In this document: positions 53,065 through 64,000 of the stretch, piece after piece | Layout of the letters: each line of letters opens with the position of its first letter | Numbering within the stretch: position 1 is the first letter of the stretch | Origin: Burkholderiaceae bacterium | GTDB lineage: Bacteria > Pseudomonadota > Gammaproteobacteria > Burkholderiales > Burkholderiaceae_C | Length of the DNA stretch: 64,000 nucleotides | Assembly: GCA_017848435.1 (NCBI GenBank) | Contig: JAFEHU010000021.1 | Span: forward strand, 124,001-188,000 | Direction: 5' to 3' | The notes under the pieces: model-generated | Told to the model about the DNA's origin: nothing | Seen by the model: the letters and a program-made list of their open reading frames with translations, nothing else | Databases searched by the model: none | Position numbers and translations under genes: made by a program

Positions 53065-55764
53065 ATGGAGCTTGCGCGACCAGATCCTGACCAGTTGCTG
53101 GAAAAAATCCAGCAACTGGCAACGTGTGCCCGGCGCGGCCGGTTGCGCATCTACTTCGGTGCCAACGCGGGTGTGGGCAAAACCTACGCCATGCTCAGCG
53201 CCGCGCAACGCGAGCACCAGGCCGGGCGTGGTGTGCTGGTGGGGGTGGTGGAAACCCATGGCCGCAGTGAAACCGCCGCGTTGCTGGTCGGCTTGCCGCA
53301 GTTGCCGCTGCGCGAGCTGCCCTACCGTGGGCACACACTGAAAGAATTTGACATCGACGCAGCGCTCGCGCGCCGGCCTGCCGTGCTGCTGGTCGATGAG
53401 TTGGCCCACACCAACGTGGAAGGCTCGCGTCACCCCAAGCGCTGGCAGGACGTGCAGGAACTGTTGGAGGCGGGCATCGACGTCTGGTCCGCCCTCAACG
53501 TGCAGCACCTTGAAAGCCTGAACGGCACGGTGGGCGCAATCACCGGCATCCGCGTGCACGAAACCGTGCCCGACACGGTACTCGACGACGCCGATGAAAT
53601 CATCCTGGTGGACGTCACGCCCGACGAACTGGTCGCCCGGCTGCAGGCGGGCAAGGTGTATCTGCCGCAGCAGGCGGAGCGTGCTGCGCAAAACTTCTTT
53701 CGCAAGGGCAACCTGATTGCGCTGCGCGAGATGGCGCTGCGCCGCACCGCCGAGCATGTGGAAGACGACGTGCGCAGCTGGCGCGTTGAGCACAGCGGCA
53801 GCGGTTCAGCACAGGCGCCGGTGTGGAACACCTCGGGCGCAATCCTGGTTGGCGTGGGCCCGCACCCAGGGGCCGAACAGACGGTGCGCACCGCCGCCCG
53901 GCTGGCCGGCCAGCTCAATGTGCGCTGGTTTGCCGCTTATGTGGAAACGCCGCGTCTGCAGCGGCTGGCCGCGACGCAGCGCGACCGCATCCTGGCAGTG
54001 ATCGCGCTGGCCGAACAACTCGGTGCCACCACGGCGGTGCTGACGGGCAATGACGCTGCCACCGCGCTGGTGGCCCATGCGCAGGAATTGAACTGCGCCA
54101 CGTTGGTGGTTGGCCGGCCACAAGCCCGTCGACTGGGCGGTTTGCTGCCGACCATGACACGCCAGCTGGCCAGGCTGGCGCCCGGCCTGGACATTGTGGA
54201 AACCAGCCGTGTCGACAGCGCCCGCCGGCTCGCCAGCGTGGTGCACCGCACCCACCAGGCCGAAGACGACAACGACGGCCCCCGGGCCTGGCGGCGCTAC
54301 GCCTGGGCGGTGGCCAGCAGTGTGGCCATCACGTTGGCCGCCACACCGCTGCTGGACGTGTTCGACCTGGCCAACATCGTGCTGCTGTTTCTGCTGGGGG
54401 TGGTGTTGGTGGCGGTGAAGCTCGGGCGTGGGCCGGCAGCGCTGACGGCCTTCTTGAACGTCGCCGCGTTTGACTTCTTTTTTGTCGCGCCCCGCCTGTC
54501 GTTCGCGGTGAGCGACGTGCAGTACATCGTGACCTTTGTGGTCATGCTCGGCGTGGGCCTGCTCACCGGCCAGTTGACGGCGGGCCTGCGTTTTCAGGCG
54601 CGCATTGCCGCCAGCCGCGAGCGCCGCGCACAGTCGTTGTTTGAACTGGCACGTGACCTGTCGGGCGCGCTGCTGGCGTCGCAGGTGGCCGAGCTGGGCG
54701 AGGCGGCGGTGCGGCGGAATTTTGGCGGCCAGGCGCGGGTGCTGACCACCGACGCGAACGACCAGCTGGCGCCGGTGTCCAGCGCGCCCCCCGGCTTTGA
54801 CGCCAGCGTGGCGGACTGGGCATTCCGCAATGCCCAGCCCGCTGGCCTGGCCACCAACACGCTGGCGGCCCAGCCTTGGCACTACGTGCCGCTGAAGGCG
54901 CCCATGCGGCTGCGCGGTGTGCTCGCGCTGCAACCGGACCAGCCGCGCTGGCTGCTGATTCCAGAGCAGGTGCAGCAGCTCGACACACTGGCGCGGCAAA
55001 TCGCCATTGCGCTGGAGCGGGTGCACTACGTGGAGATTGCGCAGCAGGCGGTGGTGGACATGGCCTCCGAACGGCTGCGCAACGCGCTGTTGGCTGCCAT
55101 TTCGCACGACGTGCGCACCCCGCTGACCGCGCTGATCGGCCTGGCCGAGTCGCTGCGCCAGTCGCAGCCGCCTTTGGCCGCGCCACAAGCCCGTGCCGCG
55201 CAGGCGATTGAAGCGCAGGCGCGCGAACTCAGCGCCCTGGTCAACAACCTGCTGGAGATGGCCCGACTGCAAAGCGGCACGGTCAACCTGCGGATGGACT
55301 GGCAATCGGTCGAGGAGGTGGTGGGCACGGCCATCCGTGCGGCGGGGCCGGCGCTGCGTGGTCAGCCGGTGCTGACCGATGTGCCGGCCGACTTGCCCTT
55401 GGTCGAGTTTGACGCCGCGCTCATCGAACGGGTGCTGGTGAACCTGCTGGAAAACGCCGCCAAGTACGCGCAGCCACCCATCACCGTGGGCGCCCGGGTC
55501 ACCGCCGACGCGCTGGTGGTCAGCGTGCGCGACCACGGGCCGGGCCTGCCGGCAGCACTCAAGGGCCGGGCGCATGAACTGTTCGACAAGTTCACCCGTG
55601 GCCAGGCCGAATCGGCCACACCCGGCGTGGGGCTCGGTCTGGCGATCTGCAAGGCGGTGGTGGACGCGCACCGCGGCCACATCAGTGCTACCAACGCACC
55701 CGGTGGTGGCGCAGAATTCAGCTTCAGCCTGCCCCGCAAACCGCCACCATTGGCTGCCGAATAA
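53065..55764 (+). CDS. kdpD: Sensor histidine kinase KdpD
   Basis: 899 aa. N-terminal KdpD domain (about 20-230) with Walker A GANAGVGKTYAM and VDELAHTNVEGSRHPKRWQD. A universal-stress-protein-like domain follows (about 250-370; GVGPHPGAEQTVRTAARLAG), then four membrane helices (about 410-500), a GAF-like region, HisKA with His about 680 (AAISHDVRTPLTALIG), and HATPase (NLLENAAKYAQP, DHGPGLP, GVGLGLAICKAVV). Senses K+ limitation and phosphorylates KdpE. Ends 3 bases before kdpE. Confidence 0.97.
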   Translation: MELARPDPDQLLEKIQQLATCARRGRLRIYFGANAGVGKTYAMLSAAQREHQAGRGVLVGVVETHGRSETAALLVGLPQLPLRELPYRGHTLKEFDIDAALARRPAVLLVDELAHTNVEGSRHPKRWQDVQELLEAGIDVWSALNVQHLESLNGTVGAITGIRVHETVPDTVLDDADEIILVDVTPDELVARLQAGKVYLPQQAERAAQNFFRKGNLIALREMALRRTAEHVEDDVRSWRVEHSGSGSAQAPVWNTSGAILVGVGPHPGAEQTVRTAARLAGQLNVRWFAAYVETPRLQRLAATQRDRILAVIALAEQLGATTAVLTGNDAATALVAHAQELNCATLVVGRPQARRLGGLLPTMTRQLARLAPGLDIVETSRVDSARRLASVVHRTHQAEDDNDGPRAWRRYAWAVASSVAITLAATPLLDVFDLANIVLLFLLGVVLVAVKLGRGPAALTAFLNVAAFDFFFVAPRLSFAVSDVQYIVTFVVMLGVGLLTGQLTAGLRFQARIAASRERRAQSLFELARDLSGALLASQVAELGEAAVRRNFGGQARVLTTDANDQLAPVSSAPPGFDASVADWAFRNAQPAGLATNTLAAQPWHYVPLKAPMRLRGVLALQPDQPRWLLIPEQVQQLDTLARQIAIALERVHYVEIAQQAVVDMASERLRNALLAAISHDVRTPLTALIGLAESLRQSQPPLAAPQARAAQAIEAQARELSALVNNLLEMARLQSGTVNLRMDWQSVEEVVGTAIRAAGPALRGQPVLTDVPADLPLVEFDAALIERVLVNLLENAAKYAQPPITVGARVTADALVVSVRDHGPGLPAALKGRAHELFDKFTRGQAESATPGVGLGLAICKAVVDAHRGHISATNAPGGGAEFSFSLPRKPPPLAAE

Positions 55765-55767
55765 ACC

Positions 55768-56466
55768 ATGTCAGCCCCCGTCGCCGTTGTGATCGAAGAC
55801 GAACCCCAGATCCGCCGCTTTGTGCGCGGTGCGCTGGAAGCCGAAGGCTGGCAGGTGCACGAGGCCGACACCGCGCAGCGCGGCCTGACCGAGGCCGGCA
55901 CGCGCAAGCCCGACCTGCTGGTGCTGGACCTCGGCCTGCCCGACGGGGATGGGGTGGATGTGATTCGCGACGTGCGCGGCTGGTCGGCGGTGCCCATCAT
56001 CGTGCTGTCAGCCCGGGTGGACGAGGCCGACAAGATCGCCGCCCTTGACGCCGGCGCCGACGACTACCTGACCAAGCCTTTTGGCGTGGGCGAGCTGCTG
56101 GCCCGCGTGCGCGCCAACCTGCGCCGGCCGCGCGCGGCAGCAGGCGATGCGGGTCAAGATGACGAGCCTGTGTTCCGCTTCGGCGAGGTCGAGGTGGACC
56201 GGCTGGCCCGTGTGGTGCGCCGCAGCGGCGCCGAGGTGCACCTCACGCCCACCGAGTACCGGTTGCTGTTGGTGTTGGTGGCCAATGCGGGCCGGGTGCT
56301 GACGCACCGACAGCTGTTGCGCGAAGTCTGGGGCCCGTCGCACGCGGGGCAAAGCCACTACCTGCGCATCTACATGGGCCACCTGCGGCAAAAGCTCGAA
56401 GCCGACCCGGCCCAGCCACGGCACTTGCTCACCGAAACGGCGGTGGGTTACCGGCTGCTGGCTTAG
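55768..56466 (+). CDS. kdpE: Response regulator KdpE
   Basis: 232 aa, OmpR family. Receiver: VIEDEPQIRRFVRGALEAEGW, Asp about 52 in LVLDLGLPDGDG, Lys in DDYLTKPFGVGEL. Winged helix: LTPTEYRLLLVLVANAGRVL, GQSHYLRIYMGHLRQKLE. Expected to bind the T-rich site at 48373-48390 upstream of the operon. Last gene of the island; the next gene is convergent with no clear terminator between. Confidence 0.97.
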   Translation: MSAPVAVVIEDEPQIRRFVRGALEAEGWQVHEADTAQRGLTEAGTRKPDLLVLDLGLPDGDGVDVIRDVRGWSAVPIIVLSARVDEADKIAALDAGADDYLTKPFGVGELLARVRANLRRPRAAAGDAGQDDEPVFRFGEVEVDRLARVVRRSGAEVHLTPTEYRLLLVLVANAGRVLTHRQLLREVWGPSHAGQSHYLRIYMGHLRQKLEADPAQPRHLLTETAVGYRLLA

Positions 56467-56467
56467 C

Positions 56468-57175
56468 TCACGGCGTGCAGCGCGACGCTGCTGCTGCCAG
56501 CACCTGGCCTTCGGCGTCCTGCACCCAGCCCAGCATCTTCAGGCGGGTGGGGTCGGTGCCTTCCGGGATGCCCATCACCGGCGATGCCTGCCAGCGTGCG
56601 GCGCTGCCCCACTCAGCCATGAACAGGTTGCGCGCCAGGTGGCGGGGCACCGGCGTGCCTTCGGTGCCCACCGGAATGGTTTCCGCCAACAGCAGCCACG
56701 CGGTCAACGGCCCGGTGGGCGGCTTGGCCGCCCTGGCCGCCTGGAAACGGATCGACGCCCCCACATAGCCGTTGAGTGGCAGGCCATGGGCCACCCGCAG
56801 CGTGCCGCGCGGCTGGCCGGACAGCACGGGGGTGACGGTGTGGGCGCTGCCGGTGGGCGCGGTGTGGGCCGTGGCCGCCAGTCGGGTCAGGGCGTCGCGG
56901 GTGGCGGCAGCCGACAGCGGGGCATCTTCGCCTTGTGCGCCGGGGACGATCCAGTCGATTGCCATCTGCCGTGGCAAGGCCACGGGCGTGGCACTGTCTT
57001 GCCAGCACGTGGCGCAGTCGGCGCTGATGAAACGTTCCAGCAGCGCCACCGGCACCGGCTGGCCGTCGCTGGCGCAGACCGACGGCTGGGCCCACACGCC
57101 CGCGGCCGCGCTCAAGCCCAGCAGCAGGGTGACCAGCAGCCTTGGGCGGTGGTGTGGAGACGGTGGGTGTTTCAC
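56468..57175 (-). CDS. Exported protein with a CxxC motif, possibly DUF1223/thioredoxin-fold
   Basis: 235 aa. Signal peptide is residues 1-29 (RLLVTLLLGLSAAAGVWAQ). After it VALLERFISADCATCWQDS places a CxxC at the end of a beta-helix element as in thioredoxin-like DUF1223 proteins (which have a GCSSCPPAD-type motif). The remainder (AIDWIVPGAQGEDAPLSAAATRDALTRL; LPLNGYVGASIRFQAARAAK) is not recognised. One further Cys in VCASDGQ and one at the C-terminus (SRCTP). A periplasmic redox role is a guess. Confidence 0.7.
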   Translation of the reverse strand: MKHPPSPHHRPRLLVTLLLGLSAAAGVWAQPSVCASDGQPVPVALLERFISADCATCWQDSATPVALPRQMAIDWIVPGAQGEDAPLSAAATRDALTRLAATAHTAPTGSAHTVTPVLSGQPRGTLRVAHGLPLNGYVGASIRFQAARAAKPPTGPLTAWLLLAETIPVGTEGTPVPRHLARNLFMAEWGSAARWQASPVMGIPEGTDPTRLKMLGWVQDAEGQVLAAAASRCTP

Positions 57176-57207
57176 GGTGTTTCCGGCGGCTTCCTACAAT
57201 GGCCTCC

Positions 57208-59604
<2,397 letters not shown>

Positions 59605-59624
59605 TTTTTTGTTTGGAGTTGCCC

Positions 59625-60089
59625 ATGTTGAAACCCCTCATCGCCTTGTCCCTGCTGGCTGCCTGCCTGTTGGCCAATGCCAACGACACCGCCAGTGCCG
59701 CAGGCGAACCCTCGGTGGCCGAACGCATGGCCAACGCCCGCACCGCGATCAAGGCCAACAAATGGAAAGACGCGCAGGGCGAACTCAAGGTGGCCTTGGT
59801 CGACGACCCGAAGAACGCCGACGCCCACAACCTGCTGGCCTACAGCTACCGCAAGCAGGCCACGCCGGATTTGCCCAAGGCGTTCGAGCACTACGGCATG
59901 GCGCTGAAACTCAACCCCAACCACAAGGGCGCGCACGAGTACATCGGCGAGGCGTACCTGATGGACAAGCGCCCGGCCGAGGCAGAAAAACACCTGGCCG
60001 AGCTGGAGAAAATCTGCGGCAACAAGACCTGCGAAGAGTACGCCGACCTCTCGAAAGCGCTGGCGGCGTACAAAGCCAAGGCGCGTTGA
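59625..60089 (+). CDS. Exported TPR-repeat protein
   Basis: 154 aa. Signal peptide is residues 1-20 (MLKPLIALSLLAACLLANA); the Cys at 14 is inside the hydrophobic core and probably not a lipobox. Three TPR-like helix pairs follow (TAIKANKWKDAQGELKVALV, DAHNLLAYSYRKQATPDLPK, GAHEYIGEAYLMDKRPAEAE). A Cys pair (KICGNKTCEEY) may form a disulfide. TTGGAG precedes ATG 59625. Periplasmic scaffold of unknown partner, 20 bp after uvrD. Confidence 0.85.
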   Translation: MLKPLIALSLLAACLLANANDTASAAGEPSVAERMANARTAIKANKWKDAQGELKVALVDDPKNADAHNLLAYSYRKQATPDLPKAFEHYGMALKLNPNHKGAHEYIGEAYLMDKRPAEAEKHLAELEKICGNKTCEEYADLSKALAAYKAKAR

Positions 60090-60102
60090 GCGCCACCTGC
60101 GC

Positions 60103-60900
60103 TCAGGGCAGGTCAGCGGGTGCGGCGGCCGGTGGCTCGTCTGCCACAAAGCTGTCGCGGAAGGTGAAGTAGAGCGAGGTGAAGAACATCGACGCCAGCG
60201 TCAACGCCGTTGGCAGCATCACTGCGGGCGCGCTTTCGGGCATGCCAATCAGCAACAGCACCACGCTGAGCACCACGCCCACCCCCATGAACACCGCCAG
60301 CCACACCAGGCCGTACACGGTGAGCGCCCAGAAATTGCGCAGGCAGGCCACGCCGCTGTAGAACAGGCTCTGCACCGGTGCCACGCCATGCCAGTGCACC
60401 AGCGCCGGCGCGTGCCAGAACAGCATGGACAGCGGCGCGTACAGCGCCAGTGCCACCCACATCGCCAGCTGGAAGCGGGGCTGTTGCGCCACCTCGTCGG
60501 TGATCTTGCCGCCCAGCAGGTAGAGCTTGGCAAAGTCGCCGCCGTCCACCAGCACCGTCAGGCCGACGATGAGCAGGAAGCCCGCCGCGTACAGCGCGCC
60601 CAGCACCAGCATCGCCCGCAGCCGCTGGCGGCCGGCGCGAAAGGCGCTCAGCAGCACGGTGGGCATGGGGAATTTGCCGTTGGTGGCTTCCAGCGTGGCG
60701 GCCATCAACCCCAGCGTGATGGCCGGCAACAGGGCCAGCACCAACACGCTGCCCACGAAGGGCAGCAGGCTGGCAAACGACATGAAGATGACGAAGGTGA
60801 AAAACAGCGCCGACATCGCCAGCGGCTGTTTGAAGAAGGTCCGGATGCCGAGCCGGACCCAGGTCACGCCGGTGCGTGCCGGGACGATGTTGAGCTTCAT
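60103..60900 (-). CDS. BPSS1780-family integral membrane protein
   Basis: 265 aa with about six helices. MKLNIVPARTGVTWVRLGIRTFFKQPLAM is the characteristic N-terminus of the BPSS1780 family of betaproteobacteria, which has no assigned function. Overlaps thrB by ATGA on the minus strand, an arrangement I recall as common in Comamonadaceae. Confidence 0.85.
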   Translation of the reverse strand: MKLNIVPARTGVTWVRLGIRTFFKQPLAMSALFFTFVIFMSFASLLPFVGSVLVLALLPAITLGLMAATLEATNGKFPMPTVLLSAFRAGRQRLRAMLVLGALYAAGFLLIVGLTVLVDGGDFAKLYLLGGKITDEVAQQPRFQLAMWVALALYAPLSMLFWHAPALVHWHGVAPVQSLFYSGVACLRNFWALTVYGLVWLAVFMGVGVVLSVVLLLIGMPESAPAVMLPTALTLASMFFTSLYFTFRDSFVADEPPAAAPADLP

Positions 60901-61898
60901 GGCTGGGCCATGGCGGCCTCTGCCGGCATGGCCAGCAAAGAGGCCACCGACACCGGGTGGGCCACGCGGTCACGCAGCACGCGCTCGAAATGCGTCGGGT
61001 CGTGGGGCTTGAGCATGCTGGCTTCGCGGGGCAGGTGCCAGTCCCAGAGGCGCGAAATCCAGAACCGCAGCGCGCCGGCGCGCAGCATGGCGGGCAGCAG
61101 CGTGCGTTCGGCCGTGGTCAGCGGGCGCACCGCGCTGTAGGCGGCCATGAAGGCGCTGGCGCGGGCGGCGTCGTGGCGGCCGGTGGCGAGGTCGATGCAC
61201 CAGTCGTTCAGGCACACGGCCAGGTCGAACAACCAGCTGTCGACGCCGGCGAAATAGAAGTCGAACACACCGGTGAGTTCGTCGCCGTCGAACATGGCGT
61301 TGTCGCGGAACAGGTCGGCGTGCACCGGGCCACGGGGCAGGGCGGCACAGGCGGGCATGGCTGCGGTGTGGTTCTGGAAGGCCAGCTCGGCGCGCAGCAG
61401 CTCGGCCTGCGGTGCGTCCAGGTGCGGCAGCACCACCGGCACGGTGTCGTTCCACCAGGCCAGGCCGCGCAGGTTGGGTTGGCTGCCGTCAAAGTCGCGC
61501 GCTTCCAGGTGCATGCGGGCCAGCAACTCGCCCATGGCGCGGCAGTGTTGGGCGTTGGGGGCCAGTTGGCTTTTGCCGCGCAAACGGTTCACCACCGCAG
61601 CGGGCTTGCCCTTGAGGCGGTGCAGGATCTGGGCGGGCTGCCCGGCGTCTGGCTGCGGGTCGGGCACCGGCACGCCACGCTGGGCCAGGTGCTTCATCAG
61701 CTGCAGGTAAAAGGGCAATTGCTCGTAGCGCAGGCGCTCGAACAGCGTCAGCACCCAGTCGCCCTGATCGGTGCTGGCAAAGTAGTTGGTGTTCTCAATG
61801 CCGCCGGCACAGCCTTCCAGGCTGTGGAGTTGCCCCAGCCCGAGTTGCTGGAAAAACGAGGCTGCTTCGTCAAACGAGACTTCGGTGTAAACCGCCAT
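60897..61898 (-). CDS. thrB: Homoserine kinase
   Basis: 333-aa ThrB of the aminoglycoside-phosphotransferase fold (not the GHMP type). MAVYTEVSFDEAASFFQQLGLG matches the ThrB start; GGIENTNYFAST is the nucleotide loop, HADLFRDNAMFDGDE the catalytic loop with Asp and Asn, and GVFDFYFAGVDSWLFDLAV the metal-binding Asp segment. Phosphorylates homoserine on the way to threonine. Follows the DUF2782 gene by 21 bases. Confidence 0.94.
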   Translation of the reverse strand: MAVYTEVSFDEAASFFQQLGLGQLHSLEGCAGGIENTNYFASTDQGDWVLTLFERLRYEQLPFYLQLMKHLAQRGVPVPDPQPDAGQPAQILHRLKGKPAAVVNRLRGKSQLAPNAQHCRAMGELLARMHLEARDFDGSQPNLRGLAWWNDTVPVVLPHLDAPQAELLRAELAFQNHTAAMPACAALPRGPVHADLFRDNAMFDGDELTGVFDFYFAGVDSWLFDLAVCLNDWCIDLATGRHDAARASAFMAAYSAVRPLTTAERTLLPAMLRAGALRFWISRLWDWHLPREASMLKPHDPTHFERVLRDRVAHPVSVASLLAMPAEAAMAQP

Positions 61899-61919
61899 GG
61901 AACGCGTGCCGTTGCCGGC

Positions 61920-62261
61920 TCAGAAATTGAAGAACTTCCAGACCCGGGGGCCCTGGCCAGAACCGGTGTCCGCGCTGTTGCCCGGCTTGGACTGGGCGGT
62001 GTTGTTGGGCAGCACCTCGTAGCCGGGCACATTGGCGGCCGGCTGCACGGTGATGCTCTGCGTCACGCCGCCGTAGCGCACCTCGTCCACGCGGGCGCCC
62101 GCGTCTTCCACCCGAATGCGCTCGACGCGCGGCCCACCCTGCTCTGTTTTTGAGAGCGGTTCTGCCAGGTTCGATGCTGGCTTGGGCGTGTTTTGGCTTG
62201 AAGTCTGGGCCTGCAGCGGGCCGCAGGCAAAAATCAGGCACAGGAGGAGGGTTGGGCGCAT
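61920..62261 (-). CDS. DUF2782 exported protein
   Basis: 113 aa with a signal peptide (MRPTLLLCLIFACGPLQAQ). The core VRYGGVTQSITVQPAANVPGYEVLPN is the DUF2782 motif; tail GQGPRVWKFFNF is also typical. Always found beside thrB/polA in betaproteobacteria in my recollection; function unknown. TACAAT ends 9 bases before the ATG (62276-62271), and there is no Shine-Dalgarno sequence. Confidence 0.82.
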   Translation of the reverse strand: MRPTLLLCLIFACGPLQAQTSSQNTPKPASNLAEPLSKTEQGGPRVERIRVEDAGARVDEVRYGGVTQSITVQPAANVPGYEVLPNNTAQSKPGNSADTGSGQGPRVWKFFNF

Positions 62262-62348
62262 GGTGGTGGGATTGTAGAACCCTGCCCCTGACCTCTGGCT
62301 GCCAAGGGCTGCCTTAAACTGCCACCAACCTGAAAGCAAGCCTGAAAA

Positions 62349-64000
62349 ATGACCGATCCCGTTGCGCCGCGCACCCTGTTGCTTGTTGACGGCTCCAGCT
62401 ACCTGTACCGCGCCTTCCACGCGATGCCCGACCTGCGGGCCAAGCCTGGCGACCCGCAGAGCCCGGCCACCGGGGCGATTCGCGGCATGGTCAACATGTT
62501 GCAGAAGCTGCGCAAGGACGTGCCGGCCGACTATGCCGCCTGCGTCTTTGACGCCAAAGGCCCGACCTTCCGCGACGCGCTCTACCCCGACTACAAGGCC
62601 AACCGCTCGCCCATGCCGGACGATCTGCGCAGCCAGATTCCGCCCATCCACGAGGTGGTGAGGCTGATGGGCTGGCAGGTGCTCGACGTGCCCGGCGTGG
62701 AGGCCGACGACGTGATCGGCACGCTGGCGCAAACTGCGGCCAAGCAGGGCGTGCACGTCACCATTTCCAGCGGCGACAAGGATTTGAGCCAGCTGGTGGA
62801 CGAGCACATCACAGTGATCGACACCATGAACGGCAAGCGGCGCGACCTGGCCGGTGTGGAGGCCGAGTTCGGCGTGCCGCCCCGCCTGATGGTGGACTAC
62901 CAGACGCTGGTGGGCGACGCGGTGGACAACGTGCCCGGCGTGGAGAAAGTGGGCCCCAAGACCGCCGTGAAATGGCTGCTGGAATACGGTTCGCTCGACG
63001 GCGTGGTGGCGCACGCGGCCGACATCAAGGGCGCCGCCGGCGACAACCTGCGCAAGGCGCTGGACTGGCTGCCCAAGGGGCGTGAACTGCTCAGCATCAA
63101 GACAGACTGCGATCTGGCCGACCATGTGGCTGGCCTACCGTCGCTCGATGCCCTCACCACTGGCACGGAAGACAGCGCTGCGCTGAAAACCTTCTACGAG
63201 CAGTTCGGTTTCAAGGGCTTGGTGAAAAGCGTGACCGAGGCTGCGGCACCCCCGGCGGCCGACGATCTGTTTTCCACGCCCACCGAGCCGTCGCCGGTCA
63301 GCACCCTGAAGTACGACACCCTCCTGACCTGGGAGGCCTTCAACGCCTGGTTCGAGAAAATTCAGGCCGCCGAGTTGGTGGCGCTGGACACCGAAACCAC
63401 CTCGTTGGACGAGATGCGCGCCGAGATTGTGGGCCTGAGCTTCAGCGTGACACCCGGCGAGGCGGCCTACATCCCGCTCACCCACCGCTATGCCGATGCG
63501 CCCGACCAACTGCCGATCGACGCGGTGCTGGCGCAGCTCAAGCCCTGGCTGGAAGACGCCAGCAAACACAAGCTCGGCCAGCACGTCAAGTACGACCGCC
63601 ACGTGTTCGCCAACCACGGCATCGAGGTGCAGGGCTATGTGCACGACACCATGCTGCAAAGCTATGTGCTCGAGGTGCACAAGCCGCACGGTTTAAGCAG
63701 CCTGGCCGAGCGGCATCTGGGCCGCAAGGGCATCCAGTACGAAGACCTGTGTGGCAAGGGCGCGCACCAGATTTCGTTCAACCAGGTGGACATTGCCAAA
63801 GCCGCCGAATACTCATGCGAAGACTCCGACCAGACGCTGGACGTGCACCGCGTGCTGTGGCCGCAGCTGCAGGCCGACGACAAACTGCGCGCCATCTACG
63901 AGCTGGAAATCACGTCGAGCGAAACGCTGTACCGCATCGAGCGCAATGGCGTGCTGATCGACGCACCCACGCTGGCCACGCAAAGCCACCAGCTTGGCCA
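62349..64000 (+). CDS. polA: DNA polymerase I (3' end cut by window edge)
   Basis: 550 residues visible of an expected 930 or so. The 5'-3' exonuclease domain (1-290) has LLVDGSSYLYRAFHAMP, CVFDAKGPTFRDALYPDYKANR, GVEADDVIGTLA, ISSGDKDLSQLV and VGDAVDNVPGVEKVGPKTA. The 3'-5' proofreading domain starts near 315 with VALDTETTSLDEM (Asp 347, Glu 349), so proofreading looks intact; GQHVKYDRHVF and EDSDQTLDV follow. The polymerase domain begins at the right edge (YRIERNGVLIDAPTLATQS). Start ATG 62349. Confidence 0.97.
   Translation, partial: MTDPVAPRTLLLVDGSSYLYRAFHAMPDLRAKPGDPQSPATGAIRGMVNMLQKLRKDVPADYAACVFDAKGPTFRDALYPDYKANRSPMPDDLRSQIPPIHEVVRLMGWQVLDVPGVEADDVIGTLAQTAAKQGVHVTISSGDKDLSQLVDEHITVIDTMNGKRRDLAGVEAEFGVPPRLMVDYQTLVGDAVDNVPGVEKVGPKTAVKWLLEYGSLDGVVAHAADIKGAAGDNLRKALDWLPKGRELLSIKTDCDLADHVAGLPSLDALTTGTEDSAALKTFYEQFGFKGLVKSVTEAAAPPAADDLFSTPTEPSPVSTLKYDTLLTWEAFNAWFEKIQAAELVALDTETTSLDEMRAEIVGLSFSVTPGEAAYIPLTHRYADAPDQLPIDAVLAQLKPWLEDASKHKLGQHVKYDRHVFANHGIEVQGYVHDTMLQSYVLEVHKPHGLSSLAERHLGRKGIQYEDLCGKGAHQISFNQVDIAKAAEYSCEDSDQTLDVHRVLWPQLQADDKLRAIYELEITSSETLYRIERNGVLIDAPTLATQSHQLG

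Overview
The window is a GC-rich chromosomal segment from a betaproteobacterium. Gene order (rpsP-rimM-trmD-rplS; ffs beside dnaX-ybaB-recR; thrB/DUF2782/polA; rho-trxA), protein sequences and a dispersed repeat of a kind I recall from Comamonadaceae all point to the family Comamonadaceae (Burkholderiales). The genus cannot be fixed from the sequence alone. No prophage, transposase, CRISPR array or tRNA was seen; this is mostly core chromosome with accessory islands. ppx (left edge) and polA (right edge) are cut by the window.

Region by region. 1-8.9 kb is a phosphate block: ppx and a FAS1 lipoprotein on the minus strand, then pstSCAB-phoU-phoB-phoR on the plus strand. Both pstS and the divergent FAS1 gene have their own Pho box. 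8.9-14.1 kb (minus) holds a MATE transporter coupled to a polytopic ArnT/PMT-like protein, then rpmE2, rho and trxA. 14.2-23.6 kb is a translationally coupled operon: AddB-like nuclease, AddA-like helicase-nuclease, HI0933-type flavoprotein and an orphan sensor kinase. A beta/gamma-crystallin/glycine-zipper secreted protein follows. 24.9-28.5 kb (minus) is a compact operon of response regulator, YaiO-type outer-membrane barrel, membrane-anchored HEAT protein and processive GT2 synthase, which looks like an exopolysaccharide synthesis and export system. The SRP RNA gene ffs lies just upstream. 28.8-32.7 kb has an Old Yellow Enzyme and dnaX-ybaB-recR. 32.8-41.8 kb carries a substrate-binding protein, a TM2 protein, the rpsP operon, a Nudix hydrolase, a CobD/CbiB-like protein, rsgA, phhB, an M48 protease and orn. 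41.8-46.4 kb has a DEAD-box RNA helicase with a structured leader, then a c-di-GMP-I riboswitch in front of an S53 lipoprotein peptidase, itself preceded by a sigma-28-like promoter. 48.4-56.5 kb is the complete kdpFABCDE potassium island with an extra mini-protein and a KdpE-like site. 56.5-64 kb holds a secreted CxxC protein, uvrD, a TPR protein, a BPSS1780-type membrane protein, thrB, a DUF2782 protein and the start of polA.

The main findings are: (1) five copies of one roughly 65-bp dispersed repeat, three of them inside reading frames (addA-like, dnaX, uvrD), always in what look like inter-domain linkers; two are read in the same frame and give the same peptide pattern. (2) A run of nine A in dnaX just after the clamp-loader core, with stops waiting in both other frames, suggesting a gamma-like short product made by slippage. 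(3) A c-di-GMP riboswitch with a terminator platform behind a flagellar-type promoter, controlling a cell-surface peptidase. (4) A FAS1 lipoprotein apparently in the Pho regulon. (5) Six genes whose -10-like box lies 6-9 nt before the start codon, suggesting leaderless mRNAs.
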